Assembly (NCBI GenBank): GCA_964368815.1
Contig: CAYJDA010000023.1
Location: 1-39,437, forward strand
Length of the DNA stretch: 39,437 bases
DNA from: CAYJBH01 sp964368815
Lineage (GTDB): Bacteria > Bacillota > Clostridia > Oscillospirales > Ruminococcaceae
Reading direction: 5' to 3'
A model generated the notes under the pieces. The model was not told where the DNA came from and did not search any database. It saw only the letters and a program-made list of their open reading frames with translations. Position 1 is the stretch's first letter, and each line of letters begins with the position of its first letter. The position numbers were made by a program, and so were the translations under genes. Below are positions 23,663 to 30,966 of the stretch, one piece after another.

Positions 23663-25036
23663 ATGAAAAAGACATTAGCGGTTGCAATGGCGTTGATATT
23701 GTTGATGCTTTTAGCAGTTGGATGCACTTCCAATCCTTCTGCGCCTGCATCCAATGAAGCCACAGATGATGGAGCAGTAAATCAGGAAGATGGAGGAGAA
23801 AATCAGGAAGCAGAACTTGACATTAACGAAGATGGTACCGTAAATAATCCAGAAGACATTGTGGTTGAAGAAGGTACATTAACATTTTGGAGCTTGTTCG
23901 GTGGAGGAGACGGCGAATTCATGGCGCAAATTGTTGATGATTATAACGCTACTAATCCAACAATGCCAGTTTATACAGTTGTAGTGCCTGACTATTACAC
24001 AAAGCTTCAGACTGCTGTCGCTGCAGACAAAGGTCCCGACATTGGTGTTTCTCATGTAACTAAGTTACCGGAATTAATTGGCAATGGAGCTCTTGAGCCA
24101 ATTACAGGATATATAGATAGCGTCGGTGTAAACTTAGATGATTATAATCTCACTGCACGAGAGGCAGTCAACATTGATGGTGAAACATGGGCATTGCCGC
24201 TCGATTCACCCGGTATGATTATGTACTACAACATCGATTTACTTAACGAAGCAGGTATTCCTCTTGAGGCAGACGGTACTGTTAAGGTTGATAGTTGGGA
24301 TCACTTCATATCATTATTAGAGCAGGCAAAGTCTGTGCTTGGAGAAGGTCAATCAGCAATGGCGTTCCCCTATTCAGGAGATTTGACACACTGGGTGTGG
24401 TGGGCAATTTACAATAGCATGGGTGGAGGGTCGTTCTTTGACGAGAATGAAACTGCCATAACAATGGATCGTGAAATTGCAGCACAAGCAATGGATGCAA
24501 TGAGACAACTATATGCAGACGAGCTTATTTTACCGGGTATTGAAAATGCAGGTCAACTATTTCAGAGTGGTGACGCTGCATTTACCTGGGATGGCACATG
24601 GAGAGTTGGCGTGTATGAGAGCACCGAAGGTCTAAATTATGGTGCAATGGTTTTGCCTACCCCATTTGAACAGGACGCATCTTTTGCAGACATTCACACA
24701 CTGGTTCTTCCGGTGAAAAATGATCGAACCGAAGAAGTTGGAGCAGAAACTGTTGAGTTTTTATCCTATGTAACCAGTACAGGAACCGAGAAGTGGATGG
24801 AGTCCGGTCAAGTACCTGCATATCTACCAACAGTAGAGGGTGAGGCCTTTAATGCATTACCACATCGTACAAATTATAAAGGTTATCTGGATATAGCAAT
24901 TATTCAACCATACCCAATTTATGGAGCAATACATAATGCGGTTACTGCAGGAGTTGGTGATGCTTTAGCCGGCAATGTAGACAGTGCAACGGCTGTCGAA
25001 AACATATATGCTGAAGTTGAGTCGCTACTCTATTAA
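23663..25036 (+). CDS. Extracellular solute-binding lipoprotein, family 1 (maltose/G3P type)
   Basis: The signal MKKTLAVAMALILLMLLAVGC has a good lipobox (LAVGC, Cys21), followed by an acidic Glu/Asp/Asn linker to about residue 70. The mature fold has typical family-1 features: GTLTFWSLFGGGDGEFMAQI, WALPLDSPGMIMYYNIDLLN, FTWDGTWRVGVYE. AAGGAG lies 7 bases before the ATG. It belongs with the two MalFG-type permeases downstream. Given the NanA-like cluster nearby, an amino sugar or sialic acid is one possible ligand, but this is only context. Confidence 0.9.
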   Translation: MKKTLAVAMALILLMLLAVGCTSNPSAPASNEATDDGAVNQEDGGENQEAELDINEDGTVNNPEDIVVEEGTLTFWSLFGGGDGEFMAQIVDDYNATNPTMPVYTVVVPDYYTKLQTAVAADKGPDIGVSHVTKLPELIGNGALEPITGYIDSVGVNLDDYNLTAREAVNIDGETWALPLDSPGMIMYYNIDLLNEAGIPLEADGTVKVDSWDHFISLLEQAKSVLGEGQSAMAFPYSGDLTHWVWWAIYNSMGGGSFFDENETAITMDREIAAQAMDAMRQLYADELILPGIENAGQLFQSGDAAFTWDGTWRVGVYESTEGLNYGAMVLPTPFEQDASFADIHTLVLPVKNDRTEEVGAETVEFLSYVTSTGTEKWMESGQVPAYLPTVEGEAFNALPHRTNYKGYLDIAIIQPYPIYGAIHNAVTAGVGDALAGNVDSATAVENIYAEVESLLY

Positions 25037-25052
25037 TATATGTTGAAAGAAG

Positions 25053-25091
25053 CTAAGGCGGGTCGTTACGGTTCGCCTTAGTATATCTTTT
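25053..25091 (+). terminator. Intra-operon hairpin after the second binding-protein gene
   Basis: A stem of CTAAGGCG with CGCCTTAG (25053-25060 with 25074-25081) is followed by TATATCTTTTT. It is placed exactly like the hairpin after the first binding-protein gene and probably reduces permease expression relative to the binding protein. Confidence 0.65.
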
Positions 25092-25106
25092 TAGGAGGTG
25101 TTTTCA

Positions 25107-26012
25107 TTGGATAGAATATCAAATTCAAAAAAAGCTATTTCGAGAAGGACTGTTATTGTTGGGATTCTCTATTTGCTACCATTTTTAATTTTATACACCA
25201 CATTCACAATCTGGCCTGTTATACAAGGGGTTTATGTCAGCTTGCATAAGTGGGGGTTGATGGGAATGCAAGAATTTGTTGGCTTGTCTAACTATGAACG
25301 CTTGCTTGGTGATCCCTACTTCTGGAATTCACTCAAAAACACCGTTGTTTTTGTTATCATTACCGTTCCTATGCTTATTATTGTGGCTCTATATTTAGCG
25401 TTGCTTGCAAATAGAGTCAGTAAACTTAAAAAGTTTTATCGATGTTGTTTTTATATACCAAGTGTTTTATCGGTTGCGTCCATCTCCTTGATAGCTAGAG
25501 CAATAGGGGCTCCCTATGTGGGCTTTTTAAATGGCTTTTTGCATGCATTAGGGTTTCCTGAGAGTTTTGAACCGCTATGGTTTCAGGATCTAAACCTTGT
25601 ATGGGTGAGCATTAGCTGGACTACCGTTTGGTGGACTGTTGGATTTAGCATGCTATTATACTTATCGGCATTACAGGATATTTCTTCTGAAATATACGAA
25701 GCTTCAGAATTAGATGGTGCAACCAAAGCTCAACAATTGCTCCGCATAACAATACCGTTGTTAAAACCAACAACGTATCTTATATTAATGTTGCAGATCA
25801 TTGCCTCATTTAAGGTGTTTGGGCAGATTTTTTTGATTTCCGGAGGTGGACCGGGACGAGCTACTCGACCAATAATACAGTATATTTATGAATGGGCATT
25901 TCGCAACAATGAATTTGGTTATGGTTCTGCAATGTCTTATATGGTATTTATCATCTTAATAATTTTAACGTTTATTCAACTTTTTGTGCAACGAAAGGGG
26001 GAAGAAAAGTAA
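25107..26012 (+). CDS. ABC sugar permease, MalF/UgpA type
   Basis: The start is TTG at 25107, with AGGAGGTG 6 bases upstream; the upstream GTG at 25098 lies inside that ribosome binding site. The 301-residue protein has six membrane helices and the coupling loop EASELDGATKAQQLLRITIP. The FLISGGGPGRATRPI segment before the last helices is typical of MalF/UgpA proteins. It ends in TAATG, overlapping the next permease by one base. Confidence 0.9.
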   Translation: MDRISNSKKAISRRTVIVGILYLLPFLILYTTFTIWPVIQGVYVSLHKWGLMGMQEFVGLSNYERLLGDPYFWNSLKNTVVFVIITVPMLIIVALYLALLANRVSKLKKFYRCCFYIPSVLSVASISLIARAIGAPYVGFLNGFLHALGFPESFEPLWFQDLNLVWVSISWTTVWWTVGFSMLLYLSALQDISSEIYEASELDGATKAQQLLRITIPLLKPTTYLILMLQIIASFKVFGQIFLISGGGPGRATRPIIQYIYEWAFRNNEFGYGSAMSYMVFIILIILTFIQLFVQRKGEEK

Positions 26013-26839
26013 TGAAGAAAAAGATAACGATAGGAAAAATTATTTTTGAGTTGCTATCCATTGTGACAGCTATTACTTTTATTATCCCGGTTTTATGGGC
26101 GATTGCTGCATCTTTTAAAACTGAGGGCACTCCGATATCATCGGTTTATGATTGGTTTGCACCTCCCTACACTCTTACGAATTATCCGGAAATAATATTT
26201 AACTCGAATATCCCACTCTGGTTTACAAACAGTCTTTTTGTTGCAATAATATCAACAATGCTCGTTGTACTATTTTCTTCAATGGCTGCGTATTCTATCG
26301 CCAAGATAAACTTTAAAGGCAGTCGATTATTTTTCATCTATTTTTTGCTTGGACTTATGGTTCCAGGAGAAGCAACGATTATCCCACTTTTTATAACTGT
26401 GAATGAATTAAATCTTATCGACAGTTTTCCCGGCTTAATATTGCCTAGCCTTGCAGGATCGATGAATGTTGTAATTATGGTTACATTTTTTAGGGGAATT
26501 CCCAACGAGCTTTTTGAGGCTGCAAGAATTGATGGTGCAAATAGTTTCCATATCTTTACACGTGTTTTATTGCCACTCGCAAAAACAGTTCTCTCTACAG
26601 TCTCTATTTTTGCCTTTCTTGGCAGCTGGAATAACTATCTTTGGCCGTTGCTATGTGCGATGAGTGAAGCTGTTTTCACATTGCCAGTTGGGTTACCCTC
26701 GTTTACCTCTGTTTATACCGAGGATTATGTACTCCCTATGACAGCAAATATGGTGGCATCTATACCGGCTATTATTTTGTTTTTGTTTTTTGAAAAGCGA
26801 ATAGTTCAGGGAGTGGCGCTATCAGGCATAAAAGGGTGA
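26012..26839 (+). CDS. ABC sugar permease, MalG/UgpE type
   Basis: The 275-residue protein has six membrane helices and the coupling loop EAARIDGANSFHIFTRVLLP near residue 170. It ends in KRIVQGVALSGIKG, the family's conserved tail. GGGGG lies about 8 bases before the ATG. It is the last gene of the URO-D/ABC operon. No ATPase follows, so a shared ATPase encoded elsewhere is expected. Confidence 0.92.
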   Translation: MKKKITIGKIIFELLSIVTAITFIIPVLWAIAASFKTEGTPISSVYDWFAPPYTLTNYPEIIFNSNIPLWFTNSLFVAIISTMLVVLFSSMAAYSIAKINFKGSRLFFIYFLLGLMVPGEATIIPLFITVNELNLIDSFPGLILPSLAGSMNVVIMVTFFRGIPNELFEAARIDGANSFHIFTRVLLPLAKTVLSTVSIFAFLGSWNNYLWPLLCAMSEAVFTLPVGLPSFTSVYTEDYVLPMTANMVASIPAIILFLFFEKRIVQGVALSGIKG

Positions 26840-26854
26840 AAACTAAGATAATGG

Positions 26855-26890
26855 TGGTAATAATTAATAGATACCGACATATTATTACCA
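26855..26890. promoter_or_regulatory. 10-bp inverted repeat downstream of the ABC operon
   Basis: TGGTAATAAT (26855-26864) and ATTATTACCA (26881-26890) form a perfect stem with a 16-base loop. There is no T tract, so an operator or mRNA-end stabiliser is as likely as a terminator. Confidence 0.4.
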
Positions 26891-26914
26891 TGTTATCAGA
26901 TATAGGGCAAAATG

Positions 26915-26943
26915 TTGACATAAAAACTCGCAAGCACTATAAT
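26915..26943 (+). promoter_or_regulatory. Full-consensus promoter of the ArsR-type regulator gene
   Basis: TTGACA (26915-26920), 17-base spacer, TATAAT (26938-26943). Both hexamers are perfect consensus. The predicted leader is about 20 bases. Confidence 0.85.
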
Positions 26944-26969
26944 TAAATAAAGAATTATCAGAAAGGTGT

Positions 26970-27929
26970 ATGCTATTGTTAAAACTAAACATTGAAGAAC
27001 CCGAATATCTTACTAGAGTGTGTCATGCATTGTCGAGCAAATTACGTATTGAAATCATTCGAGCATTAGAAAATAAAACTTTAAGCTGTCTTGAATTGTC
27101 TAGAAAACTGGATTATCCGTTGTCTACCATTTCTGTAAATGTTCGAGTTTTAGAGGAAGCAGGAGTGATTTACACTAAGTTGCTACCAGCTCGTAATGGA
27201 TCAAAAAAGTTATGCACTTTAACCATAAATGATGTAGGAATTGTTCTCTTTCAACACCGTAGTTCGTTTGAACCGGGTGATGAAAAAGTTTACGAAACAG
27301 AAATTCCAATTGGTAATTATATGGACTTCAAGGTGTTTCCAACCTGTGGAATGGTAAGTAAAATCATACACGAGGAATGCGCAGAGCATTGGGATAGCGA
27401 TATATTATTTTATGATCCAAGAAGAATCGATGCAGAACTTATCTGGTTTCGTTGTGGGTACTTAGAATATCGTATTCCGTTAACGCATGTGCCAGTCAAG
27501 GAAATTCATTCAATTTCTTTTGATGCAGAAATTTGCTCAGAGGCACCGGGATATAATAATGTTTATACCTCTGATATCACATGCTGGATTAATGGGCATG
27601 AAATAGGTACATGGCGCTCTCCCGGAGATTTTGGTGAGCGTCCCGGAAAGTATACCCCGGATTATTGGGGCGCAACTAATACTCAGTATGGCTTGCATAC
27701 AAAATGGGAAGTTTCAAACAAAAACACAACTATTAACGGTGAGGTTGTTTCCGACAGAGTTGTAAAGTCGCTTGACCTTGAAGAAACCCCCTATGTAACA
27801 TTTAGAATCGGAGTAAAGCCAAACGCTGAATACGTTGGAGGAATGTGTCTATTCAGTAAAAAATTCGGAGACTATCCGCAGGATATTATTATGCAAATAC
27901 GTTGTAAGAGTGAAAATGACGACACGTAA
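26970..27929 (+). CDS. ArsR-type winged-helix regulator with large C-terminal domain
   Basis: The 319-residue protein has an N-terminal ArsR-like winged helix (about residues 10-95): LRIEIIRALENKTLSCLELS, DYPLSTISVNVRVLEEAGVI. About 220 residues follow, rich in aromatic residues and beta-strand-like (LIWFRCGYLEYRIPL, ITCWINGHEIGTWRSPGDFG), possibly a carbohydrate-sensing domain. Classical ArsR proteins are about 100 residues, so this is a distinct type. ATG at 26970 is only 3 bases after AAAGG; TTG at 26976 would be better spaced, so the start is uncertain by two codons. Lying after the ABC operon, it is probably its regulator (inference). Confidence 0.85.
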   Translation: MLLLKLNIEEPEYLTRVCHALSSKLRIEIIRALENKTLSCLELSRKLDYPLSTISVNVRVLEEAGVIYTKLLPARNGSKKLCTLTINDVGIVLFQHRSSFEPGDEKVYETEIPIGNYMDFKVFPTCGMVSKIIHEECAEHWDSDILFYDPRRIDAELIWFRCGYLEYRIPLTHVPVKEIHSISFDAEICSEAPGYNNVYTSDITCWINGHEIGTWRSPGDFGERPGKYTPDYWGATNTQYGLHTKWEVSNKNTTINGEVVSDRVVKSLDLEETPYVTFRIGVKPNAEYVGGMCLFSKKFGDYPQDIIMQIRCKSENDDT

Positions 27930-27940
27930 CTTTTTACTTT

Positions 27941-28281
27941 ATAAATAATCTCCGGCGAAGCCGGAGCTATTGGAAATACCTCTTGCCTCGGTTCCTCGGC
28001 ATTTTGCACTTCGTGCAAAAACGATGTATTTCTCAGGAGGGCAGGTTCGGGCAATATAAATAATCTCCGGCGAAGCCGGAGCTATTGGAAATATTGATTA
28101 ACTCACTTCGTTCGTTATTTTGAAAGCAAAAACTCAATATTTCTCAGGAGGGCAGGTTCGGGTAATATAAATAATCTCCGGCGAAGCCGGAGCTATTGGA
28201 AATACCTCTTGCCTCGGTTCCTCGGCATTTTGCACTTCGTGCAAAAACGATGTATTTCTCAGGAGGGCAGGTTCGGGCAAT
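27941..28281. repeat. Three tandem copies of a modular palindromic repeat
   Basis: Units of 115, 111 and 115 bases start at 27941, 28056 and 28167. Each opens with ATAAATAAT and a perfect hairpin CTCCGGC-GAA-GCCGGAG, then GCTATTGGAAATA, a core, and TATTTCTCAGGAGGGCAGG. Units 1 and 3 appear identical. Unit 2 has a different core, but the core ends still pair: GAAATAC/GTATTTC in units 1 and 3, GAAATATTGA/TCAATATTTC in unit 2. A fourth, inverted and diverged copy lies at 35127-35225. It has no coding capacity. Confidence 0.85.
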
Positions 28282-28292
28282 ATAAATAAACT

Positions 28293-28332
28293 AAGAGGGT
28301 GCAACGAAATTAATACTTCGTTGCACCCTCTT
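28293..28332. terminator. Bidirectional terminator between convergent genes
   Basis: A perfect 16-bp inverted repeat (28293-28308 with 28317-28332) with an 8-base loop lies 16 bases past the NanA-like gene's stop codon on the minus strand. The T tracts are weak on both sides, but the stem is strong. Confidence 0.75.
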
Positions 28333-28348
28333 CATTAATGACTTAAAT

Positions 28349-29230
28349 TTAAATATTAAGATATTTTTTTGCTGTTGCATCTAAGAGTTGTTTGCACTCA
28401 TCCGAGATTTCTGAGAATGGCTGACGGCAGCTTCCGCAGTCGATACCCGTGACAATTTTTGTTAGATATTTTGTTCCCGGGAATCCGCCCGCCTTTAATA
28501 ACGCTTCAATAACTGCATTTGCATTTTGCTGGAGTGTTTTTGCCTCGGCTAAATTGTTTTCGTCAACCTTTTTCTTAATATCAATAAATATATCAGGCAT
28601 AAAATTGTAGGTAGAGCCGATAGCGCCACCGGCACCCATAACAAGTCCTGCTAAAAACACCTCATCATGGCCGCTAAATACTGTAAAATTATCGCGAAGC
28701 TGCGACATTCTTTCTAATTTATAGAGATCATGAGATGTGTGCTTAACACCAACAATTAAAGGGTTGCTTGTATAGCGTTGCAACATGTTCGTGGTAAGAT
28801 CAATACCGGTTATTGCAGGGAAGTTGTATACTATCATCGGAATCTGGGTTGCTTCAACAATTGCCTCATAGTGAGAAATAATTTCCTCCTCACTAAACTT
28901 ATAGTAAAAAGGAGGGATTGCCGAAACAGCATCTGCACCAATCTCTTTTGAGTGTTGAGCCAGCTCGGTTGAATCTGCGGTGCCTATGCATCCAACATGC
29001 GATATTACCTTAACACGCCCCTTTGCCTGATCGATAACCGCATTTAGTATTTCTTTGCGCTCCTCGATACGTAGAAGATGACACTCACCCGTTGAGCCAT
29101 TTACATAAAAGCCATCAACACCTTTTTGAATATTCCATTCAACTAAGCTACAGAGTGCCTTGTAATCCACCTTTAGTTCTTTGTTAAACGGCGTAATTAA
29201 CGCCGGATATAATCCTCCAAGTTTATTCAT
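28349..29230 (-). CDS. nanA: N-acetylneuraminate lyase-like DapA-superfamily aldolase
   Basis: The 293-residue TIM-barrel lyase has GSTGECHLL near residue 46 (Ser after Gly, as in sialic acid lyases rather than the GTTGE of dihydrodipicolinate synthase). It also has the catalytic Tyr in YNFPAITGI and the Schiff-base Lys in VGVKHTSHDLYKLERM near residue 162, followed by GAIGSTYNFMP, again lyase-like. It would split N-acetylneuraminate, or a related keto acid, to pyruvate and an amino sugar. GGAG supports the ATG. It is the last gene of an operon with a YhcH-like and a RraA-like gene. Another 2-keto-3-deoxy sugar acid substrate remains possible. Confidence 0.85.
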   Translation of the reverse strand: MNKLGGLYPALITPFNKELKVDYKALCSLVEWNIQKGVDGFYVNGSTGECHLLRIEERKEILNAVIDQAKGRVKVISHVGCIGTADSTELAQHSKEIGADAVSAIPPFYYKFSEEEIISHYEAIVEATQIPMIVYNFPAITGIDLTTNMLQRYTSNPLIVGVKHTSHDLYKLERMSQLRDNFTVFSGHDEVFLAGLVMGAGGAIGSTYNFMPDIFIDIKKKVDENNLAEAKTLQQNANAVIEALLKAGGFPGTKYLTKIVTGIDCGSCRQPFSEISDECKQLLDATAKKYLNI

Positions 29231-29338
29231 TAGTATCTCCTTTTTTATTTATTAATCTCGCAGAAAAGCAACAAGTTTATTTCAACCAAAGACATGTTAG
29301 GATTTAAAACTTTGGTAACACAAATATTTTGGCTATAA

Positions 29339-29788
29339 TTAGATTTTAATTTTAATAACTACCTTTTCTACGTTTTGGGGAACTTGATTTGCACGCTGGG
29401 GCATGTGCGCATCCTGTGGCCAAAGAATAACAAAATCACCGGATTTTAAAGAAAAAAAGTCTCCTGTACCTGTGAACATCTCACAGTCGTTTTCCGAATC
29501 ATATGCTTTGTTGGAGCTAAGGCTGTTGCAGTCAACCACGCCAAAATATTCTTCACCGGAAATAACGTACTGAAGATCGATGTATTTTCGATGTGCCTCC
29601 CATAAATCGTCACAAGGAAGTTCAGTTTTACATCGTTTTATCATGGCATAAACATTCTCTTCATCTATTGGGTAAGTTCCATCCTCTAAAGCTGCACAGT
29701 TCGTTTTTTCCAGGTAATCCAGCGCAATTTTAATGCTATTGCTAAGACCTTTATATGTTTTAGCATTTTTAATACTATCTTTTATCAT
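29339..29788 (-). CDS. YhcH/YjgK/YiaL (NanQ-type) family protein
   Basis: The 149-residue cupin-like protein matches the YhcH/EbgC family: GTYPIDEENVYAMIKR, WEAHRKYIDLQYVISGEEYF and GDFVILWPQDAHMPQ carry the conserved His/Glu residues of the metal site. Enteric members help sialic acid use as anomerases, which fits its position 108 bases upstream of the NanA-like gene. AAGGAATA lies upstream of the ATG. Confidence 0.87.
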   Translation of the reverse strand: MIKDSIKNAKTYKGLSNSIKIALDYLEKTNCAALEDGTYPIDEENVYAMIKRCKTELPCDDLWEAHRKYIDLQYVISGEEYFGVVDCNSLSSNKAYDSENDCEMFTGTGDFFSLKSGDFVILWPQDAHMPQRANQVPQNVEKVVIKIKI

Positions 29789-29809
29789 ATGTTTATTCCT
29801 TCTTTGTCG

Positions 29810-30553
29810 TTACCATTCACTGTTTAGGTAGTTTTGTTTAGCCGCTTCCTCACCGAATTTAGCACTGGCTAATGATATTTCTGCCATTATTTCATCATAA
29901 GATTTACCTGAGGATAGGCGTGCGGCGGAAATGGTGTAGTCACATTCATTATCATCCATAAATTTAGAGGCTACAAGTAGCTTACTACTATCTTCATCGG
30001 GAATTGCCAAAAAACCATGTTTGTCGGCATGAATTAACTGCCCCGGCTGAACTTTGCATCCAAAAACCTCAACTTCGCATCCCCATTCTGCCGGCGTAGA
30101 ATAAGCATGACCGACACACATGCGCCTCGCAAGCGCCTTGAATCCGGCATTAGTCATCTCATCAACATCACGAATTGCACCGTCTACTATAGTTCCTATA
30201 CAGCCGAGCGCCTTATGTATATTACTATTTACTTCACCCCAGAAAGAACCTATACAGGCAGGTTTGTCCAGATCTTGAACAACTACAATCTTCGGGCCGG
30301 GAATGCTTGCCACATAGCTGCGATAATCATCCCATGCAGTTTTATTTTGGGCATGTTTCGGGTTAGAAGGCTGAATTTTAACCGTAATAGCGTAGCCAAC
30401 CATAGGGCCCATCTGTGGCATATAGTCCCTTGTTTCCTCTAGGTTAAAGTTAGAACATCTGTCATGCTTCGTGATCTGTTCCCAACCATTATAGATAGTT
30501 GGCGTGTTCCAGCGTTTTAGCTTTAATAGCTCGTTATAGGGTAGATTGCTCAT
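29810..30553 (-). CDS. RraA-family protein (possible HMG/CHA-type aldolase)
   Basis: The 247-residue protein has the RraA-fold hallmarks FWGEVNSNIHKALGCIG and VDGAIRDVDEM near residues 110-140, and HADKHGFLAIP near 180. The family includes RNase E inhibitor RraA and divalent-metal 4-hydroxy-4-methyl-2-oxoglutarate-type aldolases. Clostridia usually lack the RraA target arrangement, and the context is sugar-acid catabolism, so a pyruvate aldolase or decarboxylase role is more likely. It is first of the three recognisable genes in the operon, 21 bases from the YhcH-like gene. Confidence 0.82.
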   Translation of the reverse strand: MSNLPYNELLKLKRWNTPTIYNGWEQITKHDRCSNFNLEETRDYMPQMGPMVGYAITVKIQPSNPKHAQNKTAWDDYRSYVASIPGPKIVVVQDLDKPACIGSFWGEVNSNIHKALGCIGTIVDGAIRDVDEMTNAGFKALARRMCVGHAYSTPAEWGCEVEVFGCKVQPGQLIHADKHGFLAIPDEDSSKLLVASKFMDDNECDYTISAARLSSGKSYDEIMAEISLASAKFGEEAAKQNYLNSEW

Positions 30554-30556
30554 TGT

Positions 30557-30767
30557 TCACCTTTCTAAATTACAATATTCTGCGGTAAATTTTCTAAAAA
30601 TGCCTTTAGGTTTGTTGTTGCTATATCCATCAATCGCTGTCTGCTTTCCTTGAAACACAAGCAATGCGTGGTGTGATAAACAGCTTTTCACATTTAAAAG
30701 AGGATTAATGGTTTTAATTAGCTCGGACGATACGGCGTCGACAGCTGCAGCAAAAAAATTCGGACAT
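30557..30767 (-). pseudogene. Unrecognised small ORF, broken at a T7 run
   Basis: An ATG at 30767 opens MSEFF and meets a run of seven T (minus strand) at codons 4-6, after which the frame closes quickly. Removing one T would give a 69-residue protein ending at the TGA 30559-30557, just before the RraA-like gene. It would run AAAVDAVSSELIKTINPLL onward. No family is recognised. It lies between a consensus promoter and the operon, so it is transcribed. It may be a gene remnant, a homopolymer sequencing error, or a slippage-controlled leader. The rest of the 413-base gap holds the promoter (30800-30837) and terminator (30921-30953). Confidence 0.35.
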
Positions 30768-30799
30768 TAATTACCCACACAGATACCCCCCCTGTAAAG

Positions 30800-30837
30800 T
30801 ATAATCAAATTATATAGTTAACAACAGCTATTGTCAA
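30800..30837 (-). promoter_or_regulatory. Consensus promoter of the nan-like operon with overlapping palindrome
   Basis: On the minus strand TTGACA (30837-30832), 17-base spacer, TATAAT (30814-30809). The perfect palindrome TATAAT-CAA-ATTATA (30800-30814) includes the -10 box and runs to the start site, so it is a candidate operator for a repressor not encoded in sight. Confidence 0.8.
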
Positions 30838-30920
30838 CATTGAAATAGCGAAAAAAATAATATTTATTATCATAAATATTTAGATGATTCATCTTAGATT
30901 GAATGTAATTAAATGTTAAA

Positions 30921-30953
30921 ACGAGCCACTCATTTGAGTAGCTCGTCTTTTTT
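30921..30953. terminator. Terminator downstream of the aldo/keto reductase gene
   Basis: Stem 30921-30932 with 30935-30946 (one mismatch, ACGAGC/GCTCGT outer arms) is followed by CTTTTTT on the plus side and TTTTAAC on the minus side. It lies 20 bases past the aldo/keto reductase stop. Confidence 0.75.
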
Positions 30954-30966
30954 AAAATGAGTATGT

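Noticed and set aside
27941..28281. CRISPR-like array
   Set aside because: Units are about 111-115 bases, two of the three are identical throughout including the core, there are no unique spacers of 30-40 bases, and no cas genes are nearby.
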